Below are positions 28,601-38,027 of a stretch of 64,000 nucleotides of DNA, piece by piece. The translations under genes and the position numbers were made by a program. Within the stretch, counting starts at the first letter, position 1. Every line of letters starts with the position of its first letter. Source of the DNA: Todiramphus chloris collaris (taxonomy: Eukaryota; Chordata; Aves; Coraciiformes; Alcedinidae); assembly GCA_025345505.1 (NCBI GenBank), contig JANVCC010000011.1:9026184-9090183 (forward strand), in the 5' to 3' direction. The notes beneath the pieces were generated by a model. It was given only the letters and a program-made list of their open reading frames with translations, was not told the DNA's origin and did not search any database.

Positions 28601-28867
28601 GAGGAGCGCCCGGCCCTCGACCCGCCGCCGCCGCCGCAAACCCCGACCTCTCCGCCTGTCACATGAAAACAATTATTGCCTCGGCCGGGGGATGGGAGAA
28701 GTTAAAAGCCGTGAGAATGGAAGAGCGGAGGCCGGTGGCGGCCAGCTCCCTCTCCGCCGCCCCCGGCCCTTCGTCGCGGCAGCGCGCACCCCACCCCGTC
28801 GGGCAGGAGCCCCAGCCGGCCCACCCTGCACCGCCAACTCGGGAGCCGGCGGCTTCAACTCACCCAT
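1542..28867 (-). CDS. SH3KBP1: SH3KBP1 (CIN85), SH3-domain endocytic adaptor, 5' part of the gene
   Basis: Two coding exons, complement(1542..1699) and complement(28864..28867), join as ATG-G|TG-GAG to give an N-terminus beginning [10 protein letters not shown]. The remaining 52 residues form a full SH3 domain with an FDYKA variant of the ALYDY motif, the DDELT acidic RT-loop, the GWWEG tryptophan pair and the FPDNFV 3-10 helix motif. It matches the first SH3 domain of SH3KBP1 with conservative changes; the paralogue CD2AP differs more (it lacks the GWWEG pair). Known family role: cytoplasmic adaptor whose three SH3 domains bind PxxxPR motifs, notably in CBL, and link activated receptor tyrosine kinases to endocytosis. 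SH3 domains 2 and 3, the proline-rich region and the coiled coil are outside the window. Intron 1 is 27.2 kb. The upstream neighbour BCLAF3 on the same strand matches mammalian gene order. Confidence 0.93.
3877..3974 (+). mobile_element. Nested CR1 3' tail inside the older CR1
   Basis: This 98-bp, heavily 5'-truncated CR1 lies in plus orientation, with the standard 3' end (GGATTGGACTAGATGAT, then CCTTCCAA) and the terminal ATTCTGTG microsatellite. The same ten bases GTGAAGAAGC occur directly before it (3867-3876) and overlapping its end (3975-3984), consistent with a target-site duplication. The host CR1 resumes at the correct place after it. Confidence 0.75.
5124..5708 (+). mobile_element. 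Solo LTR of an avian endogenous retrovirus, nested in the CR1
   Basis: The element runs from TGTACTGGTTTCAGC to ...ACTCACAACA (TG...CA termini). It has an AATAAA signal at 5399-5404 and the conserved CCAAAGGGATATTCCATACCATATGA block. No internal viral coding sequence is attached. The older CR1 is split by it: its sequence stops before 5124 and continues after 5708. No clean target-site duplication is visible, suggesting age. Confidence 0.8.
7700..12743. other. Intronic stretch without recognised genes
   Basis: About 5 kb of AT-rich intron 1. I recognise no exon, RNA gene or repeat family apart from a 31-bp tandem repeat at 8051. The open frames present are short and show no protein family. 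Confidence 0.5.
8051..8112. repeat. 31-bp tandem duplication, two copies
   Basis: CTTTAAGTCTTGCACCA recurs at 8051 and 8082, giving a 31-base unit repeated twice with some divergence in the second half. Confidence 0.6.
12750..13102 (+). mobile_element. Short solo LTR with a perfect 6-bp target duplication
   Basis: A 353-bp element runs from TGTGGATG to CAGCGACA and is flanked by identical GGTAAA at 12744-12749 and 13103-13108. Inside are two CCAAT boxes (12947-12951 and 12978-12982) and a TATA-like TATACAAA at 13001, so the U3 lies on the left and transcription would run on the plus strand. A 6-bp duplication is typical of ERVK/alpha-beta-type integration. No internal viral sequence remains, which indicates LTR-LTR recombination. 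The intact duplication suggests it is relatively young. Confidence 0.82.
13568..14336 (-). mobile_element. Solo LTR, minus orientation, second family
   Basis: On the minus strand this 769-bp element runs from TGTCCTGGTTTGAGTGAG to CTAAACCGTGACA (TG...CA). A TATAAAG box lies at 14022-14028 with a CRE-like TGACGTC just upstream (14036-14042). An (AAT)n run sits at about 13713-13731. The flanks CTTGT (13563-13567) and CTGGT (14337-14341) could be a mutated 5-bp target duplication. It differs from the LTR 0.5 kb to its left. Open frames within it are fortuitous. Confidence 0.8.
14337..18560. other. Intronic stretch without recognised genes
   Basis: AT-rich intron 1 sequence with poly-A/poly-T runs only. 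No exon, RNA gene or transposon family was recognised. Confidence 0.45.
15092..15117. repeat. Poly-A tract (26 A)
   Basis: An uninterrupted run of 26 A. It could be a retroposed tail or slippage; no identifiable element precedes it. Confidence 0.9.
18561..18759. repeat. Local direct repeat, copy 1
   Basis: Shares with 19893-20087 an ordered set of blocks: TGAAAAGAAG, ATGACAGAGCATCA, GGGGGAAGAGCATC, TGAGAAAC, a low-complexity middle, then ACACAAGTTACAAGG followed by AAAGAAGC. This copy has about 20 extra bases after the second block. No known repeat family was recognised. Confidence 0.75.
19117..19222 (-). mobile_element. CR1 3' tail
   Basis: About 105 bp of classic CR1 terminal sequence, reading on the plus strand as ATCATAGAATTGTAGAATTG, then GGTTGGAAGGGACCTTAAAG and CCCCCTGCCATGGGCAGGG. 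The element is therefore in minus orientation with its octamer-like 3' end at the left. Confidence 0.88.
19893..20087. repeat. Local direct repeat, copy 2
   Basis: Partner of the repeat at 18561-18759, about 1.33 kb away in the same orientation. The middle has been replaced or expanded here by T-rich and (AC)n sequence. Confidence 0.75.
20015..20032. repeat. (AC)n microsatellite
   Basis: A short AC dinucleotide run lying inside local repeat copy 2. Confidence 0.85.
22254..22345 (-). mobile_element. CR1 3' tail, diverged
   Basis: The blocks GGGTTGGAAAGGAGCTTTAA and AGATCATCTAGCCCAACC, then CTCCTGCTATGGG, match the CR1 end in minus orientation. It lacks the terminal repeats and is more diverged than the copy at 19.1 kb. 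Confidence 0.75.
23630..23663. repeat. Poly-A tract, interrupted
   Basis: A run of 21 A, one C, then 12 A, followed by CCCTAACACCC. Confidence 0.85.
24790..25030. other. GC-rich block of unknown identity with an open frame
   Basis: About 240 bp clearly richer in G+C than the surrounding intron. On the minus strand it holds an open frame ending ...[27 protein letters not shown], stop at 24798. The plus strand is also open (24694-25032). I recognise neither as a protein family, and no splice sites or retrocopy hallmarks settle the matter. It could be an unrecognised transposon, a retrocopied gene fragment or a conserved non-coding element. Confidence 0.35.
25031..25215. repeat. Purine-rich low-complexity tract
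   Basis: About 185 bp that is almost entirely A/G on the plus strand, starting with GAGAGAGAGGGAGAGAGAGG and ending in A-rich sequence. It abuts the GC-rich block at 24.8-25.0 kb. Confidence 0.7.
26422..26462. repeat. (TA/TG)n alternating dinucleotide repeat
   Basis: A run of about 40 bases of alternating purine-pyrimidine sequence: TATATGTGTATATATATACA, then TATATG and (TG)n. Confidence 0.85.
28864..28867 (-). CDS. SH3KBP1: SH3KBP1 coding exon 1 (start codon ATG plus one base)
   Basis: On the minus strand the sequence reads CATAAATGG|GTGAGTTG: an ATG, a single G, then a consensus donor. An in-frame TAA sits immediately before the ATG, so translation cannot start further upstream in this exon. 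Joined to the exon at 1542..1699 it restores [10 protein letters not shown], the expected long-isoform start. The -3 base is T, so the context is not optimal, but +4 is G. The exon continues upstream as 5' UTR into the CpG island; its transcription start is not known. Confidence 0.85.
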
Positions 28868-29410
28868 TTATGTCGAGCTGGGCTTTGCCTGGCGGCGGAA
28901 ACAGGCTGAAAGTTTGAGGCGGTTGGCCACAGCGAAGGGGGCGAGAGACAGCCCGAGCCGCCGCCACGGGAAGGAGAAGAGGCTGCTGGCAGAGCCGCTC
29001 CCTCCTCCGGCGGCCGCCGCTCTCAGCACCCGCTGCAGCCGGGCTGCATTCTGCCTCCTCCTACCACTACGCCGGCTTCCCTCAGCACGTATATTCGTAT
29101 GTATTAAAAGAAAAAATAATAATAATTTTAAAAAATCAAGAGAGAGAGAAGGGGGCTCAGCCTTCAGCTCCTGCCAGCCACCTGGGTCCCCGCTGCCGCT
29201 GGGCAAAGCAGCCCAGGAGAAGAAAACGCGGCCGAGTCCGCACGCCCGGAGGCGCCTGCTGCCGGGCCGCGGGGTTGGGCGTCTTCCCCCGCCGGCCGGT
29301 ACGTGTGGCAGGGCGAGGGTGCGAGGAGCAGCTGGGTCTCCGCCGCGGGCGGCTGCTGCTGCTTCTGCCGCCGGAGCGAGCGGCGCGGCTCGGCTCGGCT
29401 CGGCGCTGCG

Positions 29411-29425
29411 GGAAGTGTCGCGAGA
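29411..29425 (+). promoter_or_regulatory. ETS-like GGAAGTG followed by TCGCGAGA motif
   Basis: GGAAGTG runs directly into TCGCGAGA (29,418-29,425), one base from the palindrome TCTCGCGAGA bound by BANP/ZBTB33-type factors at CpG-island promoters. It is seen in sequence; function is inferred. Confidence 0.5.
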
Positions 29426-29524
29426 CTGCGCCAGAGCCGCTGCGCCTCCTCGGGCCGCCGGGAGCAGCGGCGGCGGCGGAGGAAGGAGGGCGGGGAGGAA
29501 GGAAGCGGAGCGGCGGTCCCCAGC

Positions 29525-29554
29525 GGGGGCAGGGTCCGGGTCCGGGGAGAGGGG
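29525..29554 (+). other. Potential G-quadruplex
   Basis: Five G-runs of three or more separated by 2-3 base loops (GGGGG CA GGG TCC GGG TCC GGGG AGA GGGG) on the plus strand, about 0.66 kb upstream of the SH3KBP1 ATG. It fits the standard G3+N1-7 pattern. Confidence 0.7.
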
Positions 29555-29950
29555 TGCCGCGGCTCCCCGAGTTGAGGGGAAAGGGGTGGCTTCCTACCGC
29601 TCAGGCCGGGAATCGTTAGTCGGGCACGGAGGCTGGGGCGGGACGGAATGGTATTTCGGTGCTGGTGGGGGACGGAGGATGCTTTAGGCTCCACGAGCAG
29701 CCTGGGAGTGAGCAGCCGCTCCCCCGTGGCCGTACGGGCAGGTACCTCAGATCACTGCCAGCCTCCTCCTGCGCCCGACCCCCGGAGCCGTAGCCTGCTG
29801 CGGGCCGTGCCCGGTCCTGCCCCTGGGGCTCTGCTTTCGGGGGGCAACGGGGAAAAGCAACGGTGGCTCCACGGGCGCTGCGTCTCCCCCCGGCCTTGGC
29901 CGTGAGGGAAAAGAGGGGGTTCCAGAGGGGACCGCCCCTGTCGTGTCCGT

Positions 29951-31234
29951 CCCTTTTTCAAGCTTGGCTCTGGAGGCCAGGGGGGAAGGAAGAAAGACCA
30001 AAATACCAGATAAAAGCGTCCTTTTTGGTCGTGGTATTTCAGAAATAAAGAGCAGAGTTACACACGAGCAGCTGATTGTTCTTTTCACATATTGCAGGAA
30101 GATGAGAAAGGGATGCTACAATAGATCGAACCGAGCAAAAGAGAGAGCAGCAGTTTGTGTAGATAAGTAACATTTCTGGACAGAGAAGCATCTAATGAGG
30201 CTGGGGAGCTTTCTTCATAGGCAAGGTTTCCACAGGCAAAGACTGTTAGAAAAGACAAAAAACCAACTACAGCGGTAGCAGATTAAAAACTACATAATCT
30301 GGTATAAAAAGATAGAAGTATGCTAACATTTTTTAGTGTAAACACCTTCACTATTAAAGGTTAATCAAAAAAAGCTTGTTCTAGCCTTAGGTAATTAATT
30401 TAGGTATGAAGACAAAACTGCTAATAACATAAGGGATAAGATCTTTGTACTTCTCTCCCTGCACAACAGCGTGGTGTTTTTTGTTGTTTTTTTTTTTCCC
30501 AAGGTTAAAAACGTGCAAGAGAATAGCAGTCTTTCCAGGTAGCATCTGGCTTCTTGGCTACAAGAAATCCACATTTGTGAAGATGTGACAGTGATGAACT
30601 GTTTGAGGGAAAATGAGAGGTGTTAAGCCTCTCATTGGTTATTTAGAATTCTTCATTCTTGATTTAGGATTTATTAATACATTTTAACTACAGCTATGAA
30701 AACATGCTTTGAAGTTACTTATTTACATGCTGTAGCAGTAGTGGAAGGAGGTTGTCTTTTCTAATTCTGATTTTTTGCAAAAAAAAAAAAAAATTGTGAT
30801 AGAACAAAACCTTCACAGAGCTCCTTTTCTTTAAAAGTTTTTAAACGTAACTAAAAAAGGAAAGTAAGTTCAACTATGAAAAGGAACACAATGGTAACAG
30901 GCTGGATAGAGGTGTGGACAGCCTCCAGTTCAATGTCTCACTGAAAAGTCAAACACTTGAAACACCTCAGTATTGTTTTCATGAACACTGGGACCACCAA
31001 GTCAGAAACCACTGACAGAGTTCTAGGACTGACAGGAGGAAGAAAATTTTAAAAATGCATTTTATCTTCATACATACACAGAGCATCTTTTAGCCTGTCA
31101 CATGCTACCAGAAAGCCAACGTTCACTCACTCATACATACCTTAATAAAACAATGCTGGTTGCAGTTATCTACAATTCCTCATTGCATGAAGGCAGTTGA
31201 CCTCTAGTGCCTGAAAAATTTACAGGACTAATTT
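29951..31234. other. Intergenic sequence
   Basis: AT-rich DNA beyond the CpG island. Nothing recognised except poly-A and poly-T runs (for example at 30,778-30,792). No divergent plus-strand gene could be supported. Confidence 0.5.
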
Positions 31235-31876
31235 GGGGAAATTAAGCACAAATACAGGCTGGGTGGTGAATGGATTGAGAGCAGCTTTGCAGAGAAGGTC
31301 TTGGGGGTACTGGCAGATGAAAAGCTGGACATGAGCCAGCAATGTGCACTTCCAGTCCAGAATGCCAACTGGATCCTGGACTGCATCAAAAGAAGTTTGG
31401 CCCCACCTGGAGTACTGTGTCCAGCCCTGAGCCCTCAACACAGGCACACAGACTTGTTGGAGCAGGTCCAGAGGAGGGCCACAAAAATATCTCCTGTGAA
31501 GAAAGAATAAGAGCTCTTCTTGGGGTGGGTTCAGCCTGGAGAACAGAAGGCTCTGGAGAGACCTCACAGTGGCTTTCCACTACTTAAAGGAGGCCTACAG
31601 GAAAGAGGGGGAGGGACTCTGACAAGGGTTAACAGTTGCAAAGTAGAAGAGAATAGATTCAGATTAGGTATTAGGAAGAAATTCTACACTGTGAGAGTGG
31701 TGAAACACTAGGAACAGATCACCTAGACAGATCGTGGGTGCCCTATCCCTTGAAGTGTTCAAGGCCAGGTTGGACACAGCTCTGAGCAATCTGACCTGGT
31801 GAAAGATGTCCCTGCTCACTGCAGAGGGATTGGACTAGATGGCCTTTGCACCAGTCCCTTCCAACCCAAACTTTTC
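31235..31876 (+). mobile_element. CR1 LINE 3' part, plus orientation
   Basis: About 640 bp of CR1 ORF2 C-terminal and 3' untranslated sequence. Landmarks are ATGAGCCAGCAATGTGCACT, CCTGGAGTACTGTGTCCAG, CAGGTCCAGAGGAGGGCCAC and the closing GGATTGGACTAGATGGCC, then CCCTTCCAACCCAAAC. The terminal octamer repeat is missing or degraded. The frame is broken. It lies between SH3KBP1 and BCLAF3. Confidence 0.88.
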
Positions 31877-32760
31877 TAAATTATCGGAATGAGAAGCAGC
31901 GGCTTTTACTTAAGCAGCTGAAATTGTCAAGTCTGTCAGAACAACATAACACGTCAAACTAAGTAGAATTGATGCAGTCAGGTTAGAGAAAGAATATATT
32001 TCTCTTAGCATGGTAATTTTAGAAGTTTGGCTTGCCAGTGCTCCAGCTGTGTAGTTTAAGGCAGAGTAAATGGTCTGAACAATTTAATTTGGTACATACC
32101 AATAGCACTGTTTCTATCAGAACTATTTAGGGCTGCTAGTAAAAGTGGTAAGGAATAACAAAGCAGTCATGTCACAATGTCACTGTTACAATGCAGAGAA
32201 GAAAACCAATTTGATGGCCATCTCAAACATATTCCAAATTTCAACTATCACTAAAAAATAACATATGGTAATTTCTTGGTTTCGTCCAGAAGAGCAGTAA
32301 CAACAGGTTGCCCTTTCCAAAAAAGTGAAAAAAAACTAACTGGGGGGAAGCACTGTCCATAGTGCCTCCAAGACTTTGCCTCCCATTGTTCGTATGCTGA
32401 AGAATTTCTATAGGACTATAGGACTGATCTAGTGTTCCTATATAGCCTACACCTCCCTTGGGGCTTCAGAGCAACATTACAATGTATGGGGATTATGTGG
32501 ATAGCCTTACTTTTGTGGGAAGAGCTGAATAAATACACAGCACAGTGACAATTCAGAAACAAAACTTTTCTTAACCTATTAAGGAACTGCTTTAGAAAAG
32601 CTAAAAAGATGTTTTTAAAGCAGTATCAATGAAAATTAGCAATTACCTAAACTGCCAGGCACTTCAAAACATGATCATCCTCATCCCTTCTAAAGGCCAG
32701 TCTAATATTTGGGAAGAGTTATTATATCCCCCCAAAGATTAAGTAAACACTTTTTGTGAA

Positions 32761-32772
32761 GGGGGGGGGGGG
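32761..32772 (+). repeat. Poly-G tract (12 G)
   Basis: An uninterrupted run of 12 G. Confidence 0.9.
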
Positions 32773-33339
32773 AGTAACAATACCTCTCCACACAGCTACT
32801 CTGCATCACAGATTTACCACACATGAAGGAGCTCTTTTACTACCCAGTTCAAGAATAACTGGATCAGGAGAATGATACAAATGCCCAAAATATTTATATA
32901 CAGTGAAGATCAAAACAGATTTGGATTATGGCAAGTTTAAATAAATGTGTTTAATAAAACACTGCACGTTCTATCTTCATTCTTACTCTTTCCCTATTCT
33001 GCCCCTTTACATGGCAGGAATCAGAATTTGTCAGAACTAAGGATTTTGAATACCATGGAGGAGAGGGATAGAGATGCTTTCAAAGTGTTGCTTGTTTGGT
33101 TGTTTTTTTGGTTTTTTTTAAACAACACCTATTTTATGCTAGTAATGAGAGGAGATCCATATTTTATGTCTTTGGAAAGGGAGCTACTTTTATCCAAAAA
33201 GGTATACCCAGAATATACATCAATACTTTAATCTCAAAAAGAATCAGTAAATGAGGTTATAGAAGCAAGTTGTATATATTAAAAAGAGTGAACTGTTACA
33301 CAGATTGAATGAAATACTCTGAAAATGACACCAAACATT

Positions 33340-33433
33340 AATAAGTACAGAATCAAATCGCTGAATGAATAAGTACAGAATCAAATCACAGTGATTAATA
33401 AATCACTGAATGAATAAGTACAGAATCAAATCA
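33340..33433. repeat. Short minisatellite, three copies
   Basis: AATAAGTACAGAATCAAATC occurs three times (starting at about 33340, 33368 and 33414), mostly followed by a CTGAAT element. The second unit is longer because it carries an inserted partial copy (TGATTAATAAATCACTGAAT). Confidence 0.8.
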
Positions 33434-33846
33434 CTGAATTAAGTAAAAAATGTTGTTAAAACATTTATTGTCTGTAGAAACAAAATTTACATTGATTTTA
33501 TATAAACTATGTTAAACATACATATAAACATACCTACATCTTAATATATACTTATGAATGAGGCTTTTAGATATGGGATAACATTGTCAAAAGCACCGCT
33601 GGGGACTCCAAAGACTACAGACTTCAAATGCATTTGCACTTAATTCCATCTTCAGTAGTTTTAAAATGTCATTTCTTATCCACACTTAGAAATAACTACA
33701 TTAAAGGTCTCTAATATTGCATTTGCATGTGTACATACATGTGCACATACACACATTAAATGGTCCTTGTGAAGCTACAGTATAAATAAGATCAACATTA
33801 ACATAGTCCCTTAGAAGTGGACATTAGTCCATATCCTCATTCAGTT

Positions 33847-33863
33847 GGGGGGGGGGGGGGGGG
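33847..33863 (+). repeat. Poly-G tract (17 G)
   Basis: A run of 17 G, unusually long for a vertebrate genome. Confidence 0.9.
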
Positions 33864-36800
33864 AGAATACTCCTGCTATTCTTAAAACAGTGAGGCTTTT
33901 TTTATTCCATGAAGAGCATACATGAAGAACTGTTTCCACCCTGTCTCTTCCCTCACAAATAAAGACATAAGAGAAGCCAGTCACAAAATAAAAGCCATCT
34001 ACTGCATTATTTACAGAAAATGAAATATTAAAAAGGCATGAGATTTAGACTGCTTAGGCAAAGTTCAGAGCAATGAACAGAAGAAACTGTATTAATGTGG
34101 CAGGAAGAAGAGAGCTATTAAACCACATGGCTAAATCCCTACTCAAAACCCCCCTCCAATAACAAAAAACATCAGGCACAAAAGGAAGGGGCAGGTGTTA
34201 TGAGAATAGTTTCCTCTGATATTAGCACTGAAAATTTATCTTCACCACACTTGAAACAGAACATGCTTACAACAGTCATCACTATCCTTAAGGTCTATTA
34301 AGGAGTCAAGTGTTACAAGTAGGCTTTCAAAGATCTTGAAATGGCTTACTTTTTTTTTTTTTTCCCCCCCATTCATAAGGATGCTGAAGAACCTCCAATG
34401 TTCAAATCCTGCAGCAATGGAATGAATCTATCAAGGGCCAGAGTATTCTGCAGAAACTTTTTTTTTTCCCCCTTCAGATTCATTAGGATGCATGTCTGAA
34501 GTCTCCCACAGAGAACTCTGTAGATGGCTGTTCAGATGCTTAAGAAAGGCAAGAGGCATGGTTCTACACAGCATGGGAAAAGATCCCTTCAGAAAGCAAG
34601 GAAGTTAAAAGAACTTCCCCTATTTGCAGTCTTCTAAGGTGAACACCGAGAAATCGTCTTTCTGTGCTATAAACTTTAATCATCTCTAAGCAACTCTCAC
34701 TATCTATTTCCAAGACATGGTATAAAATGACTTTCTGATTCATAACAAGGAAGTTCTGAGAACCCTGCTTCCAATGCCACAGAAGTGTAATCTTCTTTTC
34801 TGTTTTGTTTTTAAAGCAACTAAGTTCACAAAGAAAATCCAGTATTTCACCCTGAGGCCCTGGGAAGGAAGGCAGCAGGTAAACTGTTATTACAGCTGGC
34901 AAACAGCTGAATTTACTCCCATCCTCTGCTATCAGGTACCTGAGTTGAGGCAGTTATGTCCAGGTCTCAAGACTATCTAAACCCATCAGGTAAGGTGATT
35001 TTTTTACATGTAAGTAATTATTAAAGTTAAGGCAGGCTCGTAGAAGCCTTGCAATGCGTTGCTTCTTACTAGCCCCAGAATTTTGATAACATTGTGAACT
35101 CAATCATCACCAAATTTAAAATTAAGTTTCTAACAAATCTATGTAGAGATTAAATGAATCAACAATATAAACGCTGACATCACAAGAACTTATTTCAGAC
35201 ATTATGAGGAAGACTCTAGTCATATTAAACCCACTGCATTCTGGATGGCAATTTAAGAAAGCTCACAGGTGAACAATTGAGACTACAACATGAGCATTTA
35301 ACAGCTATTTCAAGTCAACCCAAAGAATGGCAATTCACATTTACATTTTCAAAGTATAAACCACAGAGCTAAAAAAGCTCTTAGACAATCACATTTTTAA
35401 ACTTGCCCTTCCAATGCAAATGCAGTGACAGACTTTACTAATACAAGAGACTCTGTTCTCCTTCCGAGGCTTACACGTGTATACACAAAGTAAGCGGTTA
35501 TTTTAACAACTGTTCTTAGTCCCATTAGAAACAAAGCCATAATCAGGATATTATTTAGGTCATTGTACAGTTGTTTTCTACAATGCAGTCACGATACAGA
35601 AAGGCACCAAGTTATTCAAGTAAATTGACCTTCTTCCTACTTAACACTTTTTCTTGTGCCTTCACAACCCAATCAGTAACTTTGTACATTGCCCTCAACT
35701 AACCATTATATTCCACTACAACAGAACTTTTCTGTGCTAAAAGAATAAGACAATTTGTGTGTGTGTGTATATCGACACAAATCTCTGTAATTCACAAATT
35801 TAAATGGACATACCAACGTCTTACGCCAGATAAAATCATGGAGTAGATGTCTCCAGCACATAAACCAGTCACAGAATTCAATTTCTGTATTAATTTTTAA
35901 AATTACAGGAAGATCTATCATGACAGAATCCAAAATTAGTGAAGTTACTGGTAAAGAATGTGATTTGAGCAAATGGCATTACCTTAAATAAAAGCTAAAG
36001 CAACTGAAATGGTGACTACAGTTCATCATATGACATTCATCTTGGAACCAAGGGCAAGCAAGGGGCTGGGGGGTTGGGGGGTAAGTCAAAGTCCAGAAAC
36101 ATGCAAAAAATGTCCTTGTTAGTAATATGTTGCTTACAGCTGTAGAAATAAAACATAAACTGTTAAAGTACAAACCAAATTACAGATACCTAGTCATGCA
36201 CAGGTAGAATAAGAAAGCACAAAATGAGGAGAAGCCAGTCATACTTGTAAACCTGGTTAAAGCATCATTAACTGACTGAAGTCAACTGGCTCCTTCAGCA
36301 TTACTTCCAAACAGTGTTAGCAAAACTGCCATGTCAGAAGTTTCTTCATGTATCCACTTTTCCCATTTGCTCAGGGAGATCTCTTCCAGGCTTTAATAAG
36401 AACACTGCAGGAAGCTTACAGAAACAGTAGTATCCTGTTGAATAAGACAATACAGCTTCAGTAGTTTGTCCTATATCAGACATGGTTTCACTTCTTAGGC
36501 ATTTTACAGTACTTTGGCACATTCGGAACGGCGTGAATAGCTTGTCCACTTCAGGGTAGAGCTGCCCTCATCTGCAGGGTGCATGCAGCACTCCCCTGCC
36601 AGCAGGCTGCTCAACTGCAGCTAATTTGCTTTAAGGAATCGAAACAACAGGTTGAGTCAACCCGTTTTCATCTCCTAGTAAATCCATACAGGATGATTTT
36701 TGCCAGATTCATTACTGACAGCATCAGTATATAAATATTTTCTTATGTGCGGAAAGATGCCTGCTTTATTTGACCAGAGAATTTCTTTCCTTTAGCTTCC

Positions 36801-38021
36801 CATTCTGCGTATGCATGTCAGTTACTGAAAAACTAGCTGCATCATTAATGATTGTTATTTAAACTGAAAACTTGGGGTTTAGAAACAAACCATCTGGTGT
36901 TATTGTTGAATTACCATAACATCAGTGAATGTGGCACACTTCCTGCCTGTTTATTTCCTATGAACACTAAGCAGTACACGCCACGAACTGAAGATTTTAA
37001 GTGACAGTACTTCAGCTGTTCTGAGCTGTACCTACACTTTCAGTCTCTCTACTGAAGGCACTGTGGAAAAAACATTTAAAAATTTTTTTTTTCCTTTCCT
37101 CTGAATGTACCTCTACCCAGTATAAGAACTCCAATCTACTATCCACAACGGAGACTAGCTTGCATTCTGTATAGCCAACACTGTCTTGGAAATACCTTAC
37201 CCTGCATATATTGTGAAAGCGGTGAACAACTTTTTTTTCTTACATAAGAACGTCTCTGAAAACTACTTGCTATGCACCTTTAATTTATCGGCAATAAAAA
37301 GTCTGAAAAAATCTCTAACCCATACACACAACCCCATCATATATTCTATATTAAGGCAAAGGCTATAAATAGAAAATAAGCACAATATTGTTTATAACTG
37401 CTTGTAAAACAGCGTTTTAAACACAGCATAACACTGCAGTACAGTAAGCTTCAAAGAATTACTGGGATTTCGAATAAAAGTACAAACTATCTGCATTTAA
37501 AGTGGTTTCAATTAACAGCTTTGTTAGAAGACTTGCTTGTAACAACTTACTTTTTTTTTGTTTTTCTTGTAATTAAATACTTCAGGCCCCAATTTCAGAA
37601 TCCAGGAAAGCACCAAGTCATTTATGACGAAAAAAGATTAGAGAGCATGTGGCTTGGTCAAGAACGTCATACACCAAAAAAATATAATGAGACAGAATAA
37701 TTTTGAATACAGACCAACTAATCCTCTAAAAAACCCAAGCATGCTTTCAGTGCAGTTTTAAGACACTGCTACAGTACATTACATACCTGCCTGTTACCAT
37801 TAATTTTAATCAAATACTGAAAGTTGTCCCAACATTCTAACAATATACAAGTGTATGTACACATCAAAAACTCAAATATATAAAGTAATTCAAAATACTG
37901 TTTTAAGGAAATGACTGAACAGAGGTGTAAAATCTATTGCACAACCTAAAAGGTCATTAATTGGAAAATCCTGAGCTAATGTGCTATTACCAAACAATTC
38001 AGGCACTTTTTTTTTTTTCTT

Positions 38022-38027
38022 TTTATT
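38022..38027 (-). terminator. BCLAF3: Candidate BCLAF3 polyadenylation signal
   Basis: First canonical AATAAA on the minus strand after the BCLAF3 stop, about 380 bases downstream. Others occur further on (for example near 36,755 and 36,950), so a longer 3' UTR is possible. Confidence 0.4.

Larger units (their letters stand above)
1700..28863 (-). other. SH3KBP1: SH3KBP1 intron 1 (27.2 kb)
   Basis: Large first intron between the ATG exon and the SH3 exon. Most of its recognisable content is mobile-element sequence, listed separately. I found no further exon in the SH3KBP1 sense. Family knowledge says SH3KBP1 has alternative promoters; none could be located here by eye. Stretches without any recognised content: 1.75-3.39, 7.70-12.74, 14.34-18.55, 20.1-24.78 and 25.25-27.7 kb, apart from simple repeats. 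Confidence 0.8.
28868..29560 (-). promoter_or_regulatory. SH3KBP1: SH3KBP1 5' UTR and probable core promoter region
   Basis: Inferred from position: this is the sequence immediately upstream of the ATG exon on the minus strand. It includes an AT-rich patch (29,100-29,145) within the GC-rich island, an ETS-like plus BANP-like site at 29,411-29,425 and GC boxes near 29,490 and 29,640. No transcription start site can be fixed from sequence alone. Confidence 0.55.
27750..29950. promoter_or_regulatory. CpG island at the SH3KBP1 5' end
   Basis: About 2.2 kb of dense G+C and frequent CpG, in sharp contrast to the AT-rich flanks. It contains (CCG)n runs at about 28,050 and 28,621-28,637, a GGCAC tandem at 28,331-28,352 and GC boxes such as GGGCGGGG near 29,490. 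It surrounds the SH3KBP1 start-codon exon. Long open frames on both strands here are the usual by-product of few AT-rich stop codons. Confidence 0.9.
31877..38003. other. Intergenic sequence and possible BCLAF3 3' UTR extension
   Basis: AT-rich DNA with poly-G tracts and a small minisatellite. The BCLAF3 transcript end is unknown, so part of the right side may be 3' UTR. No other gene was recognised. Confidence 0.5.

Noticed and set aside
28105..29694. Long open frames on both strands in the CpG island, up to 331 codons (28692-29687 plus)
   Set aside because: Proline-, alanine-, arginine- and glycine-rich translations with no family, on both strands at once, as expected in GC-rich DNA where stop codons are rare.
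35700..35725. Possible minus-strand terminal exon reading WNIMVS then stop
   Set aside because: Weak pyrimidine tract and no similarity to the family C-terminus.
35979..36080. Strong C-rich acceptor at about 36,080 (minus strand) followed by an open 28-codon stretch, as BCLAF3 last exon
   Set aside because: In phase it gives a cysteine- and histidine-rich tail unlike the BCLAF3 C-terminus. The acceptor at 38,433 is nearer, equally strong and matches the expected NIAT/DVAT ending.
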